Below are positions 8,335-16,315 of a stretch of 64,000 bases of DNA, piece after piece (the stretch's first letter is position 1; the number at the start of each line of letters is the position of its first letter). Made by a program: the position numbers and the translations under genes. The notes below the pieces were generated by a model. That model worked only from the letters and a program-made list of their open reading frames with translations, did not search any database and had not been told where the DNA came from. The stretch is taken from contig NZ_BAQK01000054.1 in assembly GCF_025994435.1 (NCBI RefSeq), positions 62,001 through 126,000 on the forward strand, read 5' to 3'. Origin of the DNA: Gluconacetobacter johannae (GTDB lineage: Bacteria > Pseudomonadota > Alphaproteobacteria > Acetobacterales > Acetobacteraceae).

Positions 8335-10364
8335 CGCTCCGCCATCCCCAGCGCCTCCAGCCCCCGCGCCATGCGCCCATGCCAGTACAGGCGGGCCTGT
8401 CCGCCGGCGTCACCCCGGATCGCCTGCTCGGCCCGCAACAGGTCCAGCGCCTCGACGATCGCGCCGCCGCCCCGTCGGACGGCGTCGGCCATGGCGGCCG
8501 CCAGCGGCCGCCCCGCGCCGTCCGGGTCACGCGGCAATCCGTCGAGCACCGTCGCGGAAACCCACAGGCTTTCGATGGCCTCCAGCACCCGCAGCGCCCG
8601 GTCGTCCGCACGCGACGTCCTGACATCGCGCGGACGAAAGGACAGATAATCCGCCGCGCGGTTCGCCGCCGCCAGGGCCGCGCGCAACCGGCGCGAGGCC
8701 CCGATGGCACCGGCATCCTCATCGCCGGGCGCGGACGCGATCAGTTCGGCCAGCGCGTCGCGCGCGCGCGTCAGCGCATCGTCGACCGTGGCGGCGATGC
8801 TGACGGGCCAGATGGTCGCGAACACGACGGCCATGACCACATTGCCCAGCACAATCCCCAGCACGCGGTCCCGCGCGGTCTGCATGTCCAGCGTCGGCCC
8901 CGCACCGGGATGCAGGACCGAGGTGCTGAGCAGCACGATGAAGAACGCCAGCGCCGCCTGCCATCCGAAATACGAAATCCGTTCCGAACCCACCGAAATC
9001 CAGCCCGCGACCAGGCTGCCGGCAAAGATCAGCAGCGCCAGGTGGCCGATATCCGTCATGGCCGGCATCAGGAACAGGATGGACAGAATTCCGGCCCCGC
9101 CCCCCAGCACTGCGCCACCGATCCTCAGCGTCGCCTTGTGGACCGTCTCCTCCAGCGTGCCGAGCGCCACAAAGAAGCAGGTGACCAGCGCGGTTGAAAT
9201 ATCGTTCCAGTCCAGAATGCGAAACGTGCCGTAGCAGATCAGGACCGCAAGGGTGGCTTTCAGGCCGAAACGCACATGGTCGGGATTCGAAAACGCATCG
9301 GCACGCAGGAATGGTGCGGCGGGCGCGCGCGGCGGCGGTGCGCCTTCGGCCCCGGCCGGCCTGTCGCCGGACAATGCCATGGCGATGCGGCGCAGGATGT
9401 CCCCTGCCTCGACTACGATGCTGCCGAACGGCGGCGCGAGGGCCGCCGGAACCATCCCCGGCATGCTGTCCAATCGCCCGCCGTCCAGGTCGCCGGACCC
9501 CAGGCTGGCCGCCAGAGACCGGCACCAGGCGGCCAGCCGGTCCAGCGGCGCCGCCAGCCCGTCCGCCGTGCGCGCATCGTCGGGCAAGGCCAGCATCACC
9601 GTCGCCAGGCGACCGGTCAGCGCGATGGCTTGCCCGTAGGCCTCGCCCCGGACGGCACCCATCCGCCGTGTCGCCTGCTTATGGAAATCGAGAAGCGCCT
9701 CGTCGCCCTCGCGCACCAGTTGCGCCAGCAGCGCCCGTCCGCCGACGTCGGGCTGCGCGGCCATTGCCGCCACGGCCTGCAGCCGCTGGGCCAGCCGGTC
9801 CCGCAACAGATCGAACGGTCGTTCACCCGCCAGAAGATTGCCGGCGATGCTCACCAGCATCGGCACGACGATCATCACCCACACCCAGAAGTAGATGCGG
9901 GTTATCAGCGCGGGATCGGGCAGGATGTCGATCAGGCTAAGGGTATAGACCTCGAAGAACGCGATCACCGAAGCGACCGGCCCCAGCTTCGTCGTCCGGG
10001 CCAGGAAGAAGCCGCAGAATGTCAGCCCGACGATGCAGCCGATCCGAAACCCGGCGGAACCTGCGACCAGGATCGACAGCAGATTCCCCGCGCCAAGCAG
10101 GCAGATGGTGCTGACGACGATCAGCAGGCCCGCCATCGCCACTGATTTGGCCGACGATTCCTGCCAGCAGAAGAACACCATGTACAGCGAGTAGGCCGGC
10201 AGGATGGAGTGGATGGAATCGCACAGCACGATCACGACCGCGCAGGTCGCCGCTACCAGCAGCGCCGCGCGCGCCCGTCCGGGGAACGGCAGCAGTTCCA
10301 GATAGAAACGATACCACAGGGGCAGGTCCGTCAGGCGCGACGTCATCGTCAGGCGACGCCTCAT
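8331..10364 (-). CDS. FUSC-family inner-membrane protein (MdtO/aromatic acid exporter type)
   Basis: 677-residue membrane protein with two bundles of hydrophobic helices, each followed by a soluble region: helices in residues ~25-170 (CAVVIVLCDSIHSILPAYSL, VSTICLLGAGNLLSILVAGS) and again ~345-480 (GGAGILSILFLMPAMTD, ALAFFIVLLSTSVLHPGAG). This is the fusaric acid resistance/aromatic exporter layout. The reading frame stays open upstream to 10664 but the ATG at 10364 (MRRRLTMTSRL) overlaps the upstream stop as ATGA, so I chose it; 10346 is an alternative. It works with the fusion protein and OMF on either side. Substrate unknown; aromatic or weak-acid compounds are usual for the family. Confidence 0.88.
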   Translation of the reverse strand: MRRRLTMTSRLTDLPLWYRFYLELLPFPGRARAALLVAATCAVVIVLCDSIHSILPAYSLYMVFFCWQESSAKSVAMAGLLIVVSTICLLGAGNLLSILVAGSAGFRIGCIVGLTFCGFFLARTTKLGPVASVIAFFEVYTLSLIDILPDPALITRIYFWVWVMIVVPMLVSIAGNLLAGERPFDLLRDRLAQRLQAVAAMAAQPDVGGRALLAQLVREGDEALLDFHKQATRRMGAVRGEAYGQAIALTGRLATVMLALPDDARTADGLAAPLDRLAAWCRSLAASLGSGDLDGGRLDSMPGMVPAALAPPFGSIVVEAGDILRRIAMALSGDRPAGAEGAPPPRAPAAPFLRADAFSNPDHVRFGLKATLAVLICYGTFRILDWNDISTALVTCFFVALGTLEETVHKATLRIGGAVLGGGAGILSILFLMPAMTDIGHLALLIFAGSLVAGWISVGSERISYFGWQAALAFFIVLLSTSVLHPGAGPTLDMQTARDRVLGIVLGNVVMAVVFATIWPVSIAATVDDALTRARDALAELIASAPGDEDAGAIGASRRLRAALAAANRAADYLSFRPRDVRTSRADDRALRVLEAIESLWVSATVLDGLPRDPDGAGRPLAAAMADAVRRGGGAIVEALDLLRAEQAIRGDAGGQARLYWHGRMARGLEALGMAER

Positions 10365-11410
10365 GACGGCCCATCCATCACCACGACGGCCGATGCCCCG
10401 ACGCGCATCAGCGCCTGCGGCGGGTCCAGCAGGCGAATCCGCACCGGGAAACGCTGGGCGATGCGGACCCAGTTCAGGTCGCGCTCCACCACCGGCAGGC
10501 GGCCCTGCAGGGTGATGTTGCCGGTGTCCTGCACCCCGGCGCCAATGCTGTCCACCTCGCCGCGTATCGCAATGGTCCGGTCCTGCATCACCCAGACCGT
10601 CGCGCGCATGCCCGCACGAACCCGCGCCAGGTCGGTTTCGCGCAGATTGGCCTCGGCATACCACTGTTCGCTGTCGATCAGGGCGAACAGCGCCACGCCG
10701 GTCACGACATACTGGCCGACCGATGTCCTCAACCCGTCGACGATGCCGTCGCAGGGCGCGCGGACCGTGGTTTCACGCAGGTCGCGGCGGGCCTGGTCAA
10801 GCTGCGCCTGCGCCAGCCGGTCGTCGGCTTCGGCCGCATCGGTCGAGCCCAGATTGTCCGTCAGGCTCCTGGCCTGGCTTTCGGCCTGCGCCAGGCTGAC
10901 TTCGGCGTCGCGCCGGGCGGTTTCGGCCTGATCGACCGCCTGTGCGGTGACATAGCCCTTGCCCAGCAAAGGCCGCAGCCGGGCGACGGTCATCCGCGCC
11001 AGATCCAGATTGGCCTGCGCGCGCGTCACCTGCCGCCGCGCGACATCGGCGTTCGCGGCCTCGCCATTCACGATCCTTCGCCGCTGGTCCAGCCGCGCCG
11101 CCGCCGCATCGCGCATTGCCTGCGCCTGACGCACCCGGATCTGATAGGGTTCGGGATCGATCTGGAACAGGATGTCGCCCTTGCGGACATGCTGATTGGT
11201 GTGGACCGGAAGGCTGACGATACGCCCCGGCACCTCCGGCGCCATGTTCACGATCTCGGCGTCGATCGACACCGCCTCGGATCGGGCATAATCGCGGTTG
11301 CGCTGCCAGGCCAGCCAGACCGTCAGGCAGGCAGCCAGCAGGACCAGCACCAGCAGACCCAGCGCATAGGGCCGGGTGGCCTCATATCGCCGCTGCTGTT
11401 CGGGCGTCAT
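10361..11410 (-). CDS. HlyD/EmrA-type periplasmic membrane fusion protein
   Basis: 349 residues starting MTPEQQRRYEATRPYALG, followed by one N-terminal membrane helix (LLVLVLLAACLTVWLAW) and the barrel-sandwich hybrid domain (APEVPGRIVSLPVHTNQHVR, GDILFQIDPEPYQI), a helical hairpin rich in Ala/Gln/Arg, and the beta-barrel half (VRAPCDGIVDGLRTSVGQYV). It bridges the inner-membrane FUSC protein to the outer-membrane channel. The frame is open to 11632, but the ATG at 11410 overlaps the stop of the upstream lipoprotein gene by 4 nt, which supports it. Equivalent to MdtN in the E. coli ytcA-mdtNOP arrangement. Confidence 0.9.
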   Translation of the reverse strand: MTPEQQRRYEATRPYALGLLVLVLLAACLTVWLAWQRNRDYARSEAVSIDAEIVNMAPEVPGRIVSLPVHTNQHVRKGDILFQIDPEPYQIRVRQAQAMRDAAAARLDQRRRIVNGEAANADVARRQVTRAQANLDLARMTVARLRPLLGKGYVTAQAVDQAETARRDAEVSLAQAESQARSLTDNLGSTDAAEADDRLAQAQLDQARRDLRETTVRAPCDGIVDGLRTSVGQYVVTGVALFALIDSEQWYAEANLRETDLARVRAGMRATVWVMQDRTIAIRGEVDSIGAGVQDTGNITLQGRLPVVERDLNWVRIAQRFPVRIRLLDPPQALMRVGASAVVVMDGPS

Positions 11411-11721
11411 GCGGCCGCCCCGCCATACCAGGCCAGCCAGGCAGATACCCCCAGCAGCACCATACAGGCCGCATAGAACAACCCCGGCAGGCGGATATAG
11501 GCATGCACGCCCAGCCGCCCCAGCACCAGGCGCAGCATTGCCCCGCCCAGCAGGCCCAGCACGGCGCAAAAGATCCATGCCGGGAAAAACGCGCCGAAAA
11601 TAATCAGAAGCGGCGCGGCGCCGCCCCCGCATCCTGTCAGGGCCAGGACAGGCAGCAGGGCCAGTCCCGCATGGCCGGCCCTTGTCCGGCAGGTCCGGTC
11701 GCCTGTCGCGGTGCGAGCCAT
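11407..11721 (-). CDS. YtcA-like small membrane lipoprotein, first gene of efflux operon
   Basis: About 104 residues starting MARTATGDRTCRTRAGHAG. A lipobox (VLALTGC, Cys ~31) is followed by two membrane helices (PLLIIFGAFFPAWIFCAVL and GLFYAACMVLLGVSAWLAW). The pattern of lipidated Cys, then ...P-x-F-G-A-x-x-P-x-W-x-x-C, matches E. coli YtcA, which sits upstream of mdtNOP. Function of YtcA is not established. The frame is open to an ATG at 11775, so 18 more residues are possible; I prefer 11721 because it gives a normal basic n-region before the hydrophobic core. Its stop overlaps the fusion-protein start (ATGA). Confidence 0.75.
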   Translation of the reverse strand: MARTATGDRTCRTRAGHAGLALLPVLALTGCGGGAAPLLIIFGAFFPAWIFCAVLGLLGGAMLRLVLGRLGVHAYIRLPGLFYAACMVLLGVSAWLAWYGGAAA

Positions 11722-11775
11722 CGCCGTACCGGCCGGTCTATCGGACACCCGGTCGCCCCGGATGCGACCCGCCAT

Positions 11776-12471
11776 GCCGCGTCATCCGTCCACCTGCCAG
11801 CATCCGTGCTCCGTCAATCACATGCGTCTTCGAATCGTGAACAGGTCCCACCCCATTCCGTCAAGAGAATAAAATATGTCGCGACCACGGACGGAAACGG
11901 GTCGGTCGCGCAGGTGGTCCAGCCGGCACCCGCGCGCATCCGTCGGGCGTGCGGCCGATGTCACGCAAATCCGTCCTCGTTCCAATCGTGGCTGAACCAA
12001 CGCTGCGGACTACGCCATGACGGCCCGGAGACGGCCTCCACGTAGTGGAACGGATCTGCCTTCGGAAGGCTCCTGTCCCGGAGGGTCCGGAACTCCATGG
12101 CCCTGCCGATTTCACAAAAACCTGGAACAGGAAGGCAACATCGGAACATCGTCAAAGGCGGAATAAAGGTTCAAGTATGCAACAGACGCTTTTCTGATCT
12201 GCTTCATCAAACACATCACTCTCGCCAGAACGTCATCAAAAGAGATGATTATTCCGGCGTCCGGACCGGCGTGATCCGCGCCACATCCAATAAAAATTTC
12301 ACAAGGATTTATCTCATTTTATTACGGAGCATTCTGACCCTGCAATACAGCGCACGCGACAGCCCTATCGTACCGCATCGCACACGCTCTTGTGACGGCG
12401 ATCCAGATCCTTGTCATCCGGCCCCTTGTCCCGGACCCGATTGCCCTGCGATCGGGTCCGGGAGGACATCA
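11776..12471. other. Long intergenic stretch without a supported gene
   Basis: About 700 bp between the efflux operon and a 53-codon ORF. It includes a locally AT-rich part (about 12150-12350) that could hold promoters. A minus-strand reading of 45 codons (11961-12098, starting MEFRTLRDRSLPK and ending DWNEDGFA) has a protein-like composition but no convincing ribosome site. Nothing here is firm enough to call a gene. Confidence 0.5.
12430..12462 (-). terminator. 12-bp stem hairpin downstream of the small ORF
   Basis: CCCGGACCCGAT (12430-12441) and ATCGGGTCCGGG (12451-12462) are perfect complements with a 9-nt loop. The hairpin begins 9 nt after the stop codon of the 53-codon minus-strand ORF, the position expected for a transcription end. 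There is no downstream T-run, so Rho-independent termination is only inferred. Confidence 0.5.
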
Positions 12472-12633
12472 TTACGACGACGGCGGTGCGTCGTGAGAAC
12501 GAGGGATGCCCAGGGGCACGGTTTCGAAACACAGGGAATCCGCGACCGGCGGATAGCCGATCGGGGCGCACGTTCGATCGCGGTCCCGCGAGAGGGACGG
12601 CCGATCCGGCTTGACGCTTTCATCTGTTTGCAT
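12472..12633 (-). CDS. Small ORF of 53 codons, unknown function
   Basis: I do not recognise this protein. It starts MQTDESVKPDRPSLSRD and ends FETVPLGIPRSHDAPPSS. It is hydrophilic, proline-rich (8 Pro), with two cysteines (22 and 35), and has no signal peptide or membrane helix. What makes it credible is the context: a near-consensus ribosome site (GGGAGG, 7 nt before the ATG) and a strong hairpin immediately after the stop. It lies 198 bp downstream of the HD hydrolase gene on the same strand. A peptide precursor, a small regulatory protein or a chance ORF are all possible. Confidence 0.45.
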   Translation of the reverse strand: MQTDESVKPDRPSLSRDRDRTCAPIGYPPVADSLCFETVPLGIPRSHDAPPSS

Positions 12634-12831
12634 GACGAGACCTCCCGTTGGGGGATGAGAACGTCAACATCGTCCGGCATGGAAAGTTGCGCGCGTCCGG
12701 CAGCCCGCGCCGTCACGCCTGCGGCACCGGCGCATTGCGTCAGAGCCTGACCGGAAATGTGGGCTGGCGAGCAAGAGCGGAACGCAGGAAGCGCGCGTCG
12801 GATCGCCGCCAGCGCGTTTCCTGTCGGGTTC

Positions 12832-13329
12832 TCAGGCCACGATCAGGGCCGCCTGCATGTACAGCCCCGCGTCGCCCTTGCCCAGAACCCGCAGGAATTC
12901 CAGTTTTTCATGCAGATGACGCTGCACCTGATCGGCTTCGTATCGGGCGATCAGCTCGGCATTGTCCATCAGGCTGGCGATGCCGATCGTCTGCGCCTCG
13001 GCCGAGGCCTGGGCCAGATGGTCCCGGTTCAGGCACCACGCACGCGCCCCTTCTTCCGGCGGGACGACATCCGTCACCATATCCACCAGATTCGCGATCT
13101 CGGCGCCGAACACGGCCTTGATCTCAGCCATCGTGATGTTCGTGTCCTCGACCACGTCATGCAGCCACGCGGCCGCCACGACTTCGTCGCGCGCGCCGGT
13201 GTCGGCAACCAGTTCGGCAACGCGCTGCGGATGCACGATAAAGGGCTTATTCGTGTATTTCCGGCGTTGACCAACGCTGAAATGTGCCGCGGCCGCGAAT
13301 GCGGCAGCGCGCGAAACCAGATCCGTCAC
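12832..13329 (-). CDS. Small HD-domain hydrolase, MESH1-like ((p)ppGpp hydrolase type)
   Basis: 165 residues containing only the HD domain of the RelA/SpoT family. Landmarks in order are RRKYTNKPFIVHPQRVAELV (metal His in the HP motif), AAAWLHDVVEDTNIT (the paired HD and the ED acidic pair), and SLMDNAEL, corresponding to the LADKxxN stretch of human MESH1. There is no synthetase or ACT/TGS domain. Stand-alone proteins of this size (MESH1 is 179 residues) hydrolyse (p)ppGpp and in some cases NADPH, so this may be a small alarmone hydrolase; substrate is inference. Monocistronic by spacing. Confidence 0.75.
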   Translation of the reverse strand: MTDLVSRAAAFAAAAHFSVGQRRKYTNKPFIVHPQRVAELVADTGARDEVVAAAWLHDVVEDTNITMAEIKAVFGAEIANLVDMVTDVVPPEEGARAWCLNRDHLAQASAEAQTIGIASLMDNAELIARYEADQVQRHLHEKLEFLRVLGKGDAGLYMQAALIVA

Positions 13330-13491
13330 CCGACGGTCTCCTCGGCGATTATCCCGCCGCCCTAATGCATCGCATCAACATAAGGTTGCATACCGCCAGA
13401 CATAATTCGATGTTCGGCGGCCGGATCGACCGACCTGCCCGGCCGGCAGGGACACGCCTGCCGGCCGGGGCTGGAACCGCTTGCGCCAGGC

Positions 13492-14001
13492 TTACGGGGC
13501 GCGAACCGCCGTGACCTCGATTTCCACAAGCCAGCCCGGATTCGCCAGATGCGCGACCTCGAAGGCCGAGCGGGTCGGCAGCCTGGGCTGCGCCGGCGTG
13601 CCGAAGAACTCGGTATAGGCCTTCATCATGCCCGGGAAGTCGATCTTCCCCAGCTTGGGATCGGCCACCATGTAGATATGCATCTGCACGACGTCGCCCA
13701 GGGTCAGCTTCAGCTTCGCCAGTGCGCCCTGGATACGCAGCAGCGACGCACGGACCTGGGTTTCGGTGTCGCCATAGGCGGCCAGCGTGTTGGGCTTGGC
13801 CGATTTGTCGGCCGGCGGGGCGCCCATGCCGCTCAGATAGATGGTGGTCGCCCCGGGGGGCACCTCGATTGCCGTGGCGATGGGGAAATGGCTCGCCGGA
13901 TCGACATGGCGCACCACCCCTTCGGCCCGGGCCGAGGACAGCGCGGCCGTGCCCAGAAGCGCCGCCAGCGCGGCGCCGCGAACGATTTTGCATGTCGTCA
14001 T
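13492..14001 (-). CDS. Exported RidA/YjgF-family protein (periplasmic enamine/imine deaminase candidate)
   Basis: 169 residues with a clear Sec signal peptide (MTTCKIVRGAALAALLGTAA, cleavage after SSARA at about residue 26), then a RidA fold: AIEVPPGATTIYLSGMGAP, QVRASLLRIQGALAKLKLTL, VVQMHIYMVAD, RSAFEVAHLANPGWLVEIEV. The RidA arginine that binds the substrate carboxylate (here in PTRSAFEVA) is present. Cytosolic RidA hydrolyses reactive enamines/imines made by amino-acid dehydratases or oxidases. A periplasmic copy, third in an operon behind an amine oxidase and a cytochrome c, would clear imines made outside the cytoplasm; that role is inferred. Confidence 0.85.
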   Translation of the reverse strand: MTTCKIVRGAALAALLGTAALSSARAEGVVRHVDPASHFPIATAIEVPPGATTIYLSGMGAPPADKSAKPNTLAAYGDTETQVRASLLRIQGALAKLKLTLGDVVQMHIYMVADPKLGKIDFPGMMKAYTEFFGTPAQPRLPTRSAFEVAHLANPGWLVEIEVTAVRAP

Positions 14002-14005
14002 GTTC

Positions 14006-14425
14006 TTATTCCTCTTCGGGGGTGATGGTCGGGCGCTGCGCGGCGACGTCAGCGGGCTTCAGGGCGTCGGTGTAGTGATTGCCGAAATGCGTGCGGACAT
14101 AATTCACGACGTCCGCCACCTGCTTGTCGGTCAGCAGCCCGGCGAACGACGGCATGCCGCCGAACCCGTTGAGGATGACGTAGGCCGGATAATCCGCGCT
14201 GACCAGCTTGGCGTTGCCGGCCAGGGCCGGAAAGCGCGCCCCCGATCCCATCGCGCCATGGCCGTCGGGCATATGGCACCCCTGGCAGACGTGCTGGTAG
14301 ATCGCGGCCCCGTCGGTCAGGGGCTGCAGGCGGCCGACGACGGCGCTGGCGCTGTCGGCGCGCGCCTGGGTGGCGAGGGTCGTGCCGGCGACAAGGCCGG
14401 CCAGCAGAAGGAAAGCGGGACGCAT
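14006..14425 (-). CDS. Exported monohaem c-type cytochrome
   Basis: 139 residues: signal peptide MRPAFLLLAGLVAGTTLATQ with cleavage after ARA, then a class I cytochrome c domain. The haem motif is CQGCH (in IYQHVCQGCHMPDGHGAMGS) and the distal Met ligand is probably in GFGGMPSFAGLLTDKQVADV. The start overlaps the stop of the amine oxidase gene by one base (TGATG at 14425), so the two are translationally coupled; the frame is open further upstream but that part is inside the oxidase. It is the likely electron acceptor for the flavoprotein and passes electrons to the respiratory chain (inference). Confidence 0.88.
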   Translation of the reverse strand: MRPAFLLLAGLVAGTTLATQARADSASAVVGRLQPLTDGAAIYQHVCQGCHMPDGHGAMGSGARFPALAGNAKLVSADYPAYVILNGFGGMPSFAGLLTDKQVADVVNYVRTHFGNHYTDALKPADVAAQRPTITPEEE

Positions 14426-16026
14426 CAGGCAGCTCCCAGCGCGCGTTTGTGCAGACGGGTGATGGCGTCGAGCGAGGACAGGATCGCGCCTTCCTGCCAG
14501 CAGCCGATATAGGAGGCATGTTCGCCGGCCAGGACGATCCGGTTGTCCACCGCGCACAATGTCTTGTAGTGCGTCTTGCGGCTCTGCTCGGTCCACATGG
14601 AGCAGCATCCCAGCGTCCAGGGCATCCGGCTCCAGGACACGGCCACGCCGCCGCGGAATTCCTTGCGATAGTTCGGATGGATCACCGACCCCTGCGCCAG
14701 GCCGTGCTCGATTCGCTCGGCCGGGGTCATGCCCGCGAAGTCGTAGGCGGCGGGGCCGAACATGTAGCCGCCCAGCAGGACCGCCGGCCCCCGCGAGAAA
14801 TAGCCGTGGCTGGGGTAGGAGATCTGGCTGATCGGCTGGTCGGTGAAGCTGATGCCGCCGTAGATCTGGTCGTCTTCCTCCCAGAAGCGGCGGTTGAACT
14901 CCATGCCCAGCTTGACCGACGAGGCATAGGGCACCGCGGCGATGGCGGCCTTCAGCGGGCCGCTGACCTGGATATCGAGCTGCGACAGCACCGACAGGGG
15001 AATGGTGCAGACGCAGTAATCCGCGCTTTCCTGCCGGACGGCGCCGCCATTGGCCATGTCGTTGTAGGTGACCTGAACGCCATGATCGTCCTGATGGATG
15101 GACGAGACCTTGCAGTTCAGGGTGATGAGGTCATGCACCTGGCGGGTGAAGCCCTTGCCGATCTGGTCCATGCCGCCGACCGGCTGGAACATGGTCGTCT
15201 GCATGTCCAGCCGCTCGTGGAACGCCAGCCATTGCCACAGGCCGGAGCGCATGACCTCGTCGCGGGCGAACAGGTCGGACGGGACCGGCGCCCCATCCAC
15301 GCCGCCGCCCTGCGGCTTGGCGAAACCGCGCCGCAGCGAACTGCTGACGCCCTTGCGATACGCGCCGTCGGCCTCCAGCCCCGCCCAGCCGCGCATCGCC
15401 GCCGCGACATGCGCGCGCTCGTCGGCCGAGATGACTTCATCCAGCTTGTGCTGCTCGATGGACTTGGACAGCAGTTCCGCCGTGAAGCCCATGAAGTCGG
15501 CGGCATAGTCACGATAGCGCACCGGCTTGCCGCCGAAATTGTCCGAGGAATGCAACCACGAGTTGTGGTTCAACTCGACGAACGGTTCCAGCTCCACCCC
15601 GAACTCGCGACAATAATGCAACAGTCCCTGGTGGTGGTACGGGATGCGCCACGGGCCGGGATTGATGTAGTTGCCGGGGGCAAACTGGACCTTCTGCGTG
15701 GCGCCGCCCAGCTCCGTCAGCGTGTCGCCACCGCGCAACGAAATATTGCGGCCGCCGCTGCGGTTCTGGAATTCGAGGATCCGGACCTGGTAGCCGGCCT
15801 TACGCAGTTCATAGGCGGCCAGCATGCCGGCCAGGCCGGCGCCCAGCACCAGGACGCGGGTGCCGCGCTTCGCCCCGGTCAGGGCCGGCGCGCCGCGAAA
15901 GTCGGTGCCGGCCGCATGGCCCAGGCTGGTCATCGCCTGATAAAGGGCGGCGCTGCCGCCCAGGATACCAATTCGTGTCAGCATCTGGCGGCGCGTGGCC
16001 GCCGGACGCTGGAAAGCATTTGTCAT
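14425..16026 (-). CDS. Exported flavin-containing amine oxidase/dehydrogenase
   Basis: 533-residue flavoprotein of the monoamine oxidase superfamily. An N-terminal TRRQML twin-arginine-like motif precedes a hydrophobic segment (IGILGGSAALYQAMTSLGHA), so Tat export of the folded FAD protein is likely. The dinucleotide-binding motif is RVLVLGAGLAGMLAAYELRK, followed by the second FAD motif SGGRNISLRGGD, and the C-terminal FAD segment is RIVLAGEHASYIGCWQEGA. I start at ATG 16026, with GGGGAAG upstream; the frame is open to 16071. Genes for a c-type cytochrome and an exported RidA follow in the operon. NicA2 of Pseudomonas is an amine oxidase homologue that uses cytochrome c instead of oxygen; the same is plausible here. 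Substrate unknown. Confidence 0.87.
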   Translation of the reverse strand: MTNAFQRPAATRRQMLTRIGILGGSAALYQAMTSLGHAAGTDFRGAPALTGAKRGTRVLVLGAGLAGMLAAYELRKAGYQVRILEFQNRSGGRNISLRGGDTLTELGGATQKVQFAPGNYINPGPWRIPYHHQGLLHYCREFGVELEPFVELNHNSWLHSSDNFGGKPVRYRDYAADFMGFTAELLSKSIEQHKLDEVISADERAHVAAAMRGWAGLEADGAYRKGVSSSLRRGFAKPQGGGVDGAPVPSDLFARDEVMRSGLWQWLAFHERLDMQTTMFQPVGGMDQIGKGFTRQVHDLITLNCKVSSIHQDDHGVQVTYNDMANGGAVRQESADYCVCTIPLSVLSQLDIQVSGPLKAAIAAVPYASSVKLGMEFNRRFWEEDDQIYGGISFTDQPISQISYPSHGYFSRGPAVLLGGYMFGPAAYDFAGMTPAERIEHGLAQGSVIHPNYRKEFRGGVAVSWSRMPWTLGCCSMWTEQSRKTHYKTLCAVDNRIVLAGEHASYIGCWQEGAILSSLDAITRLHKRALGAA

Positions 16027-16315
16027 CAAGCTTCCCCAGGATGAAGTGGCGCATGTCCGATGACGATCCATGCGGGTGCAACGCTAGTTACAGGGAGATG
16101 TCGGGCCGGAGCAATCATCCGATCACATAATCGTAACGTTTTTCATCCCATGGCCGGATGCCCCATGCCGCGACGGGGCGAACCGCGGCTGCGTCCGCAT
16201 CCGATCCGGTCGGACCGGCCCCCGGCTGTCATCAAAATGCAACATATTGAGACGAAAGCGTCACGGTCCATATTTAGGCTGTTATCGGAACGTTCCTCCT
16301 TACGGTAAGGTTACG
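16027..16315. promoter_or_regulatory. Divergent promoter region, amine oxidase operon / TonB receptor
   Basis: 289-bp gap between two divergent starts. It is less GC-rich than the flanks around 16100-16150 and 16230-16300, and contains the 10-bp palindrome GGAACGTTCC at 16287-16296, 20 bp upstream of the receptor start. No promoter boxes can be assigned with confidence. Shared regulation of receptor and oxidase is inferred from the arrangement. Confidence 0.35.

Noticed and set aside
6865..8649. 594-codon plus-strand frame across the efflux genes
   Set aside because: It crosses the overlap of two genes with clear families on the other strand; no domain or ribosome site.
11961..12098. 45-codon minus-strand ORF (MEFRTLRDRSLPK at its start)
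   Set aside because: Composition looks protein-like, but there is no ribosome site or supporting signal and the following frames also look coding-like, so it cannot be told from chance or a decayed gene.
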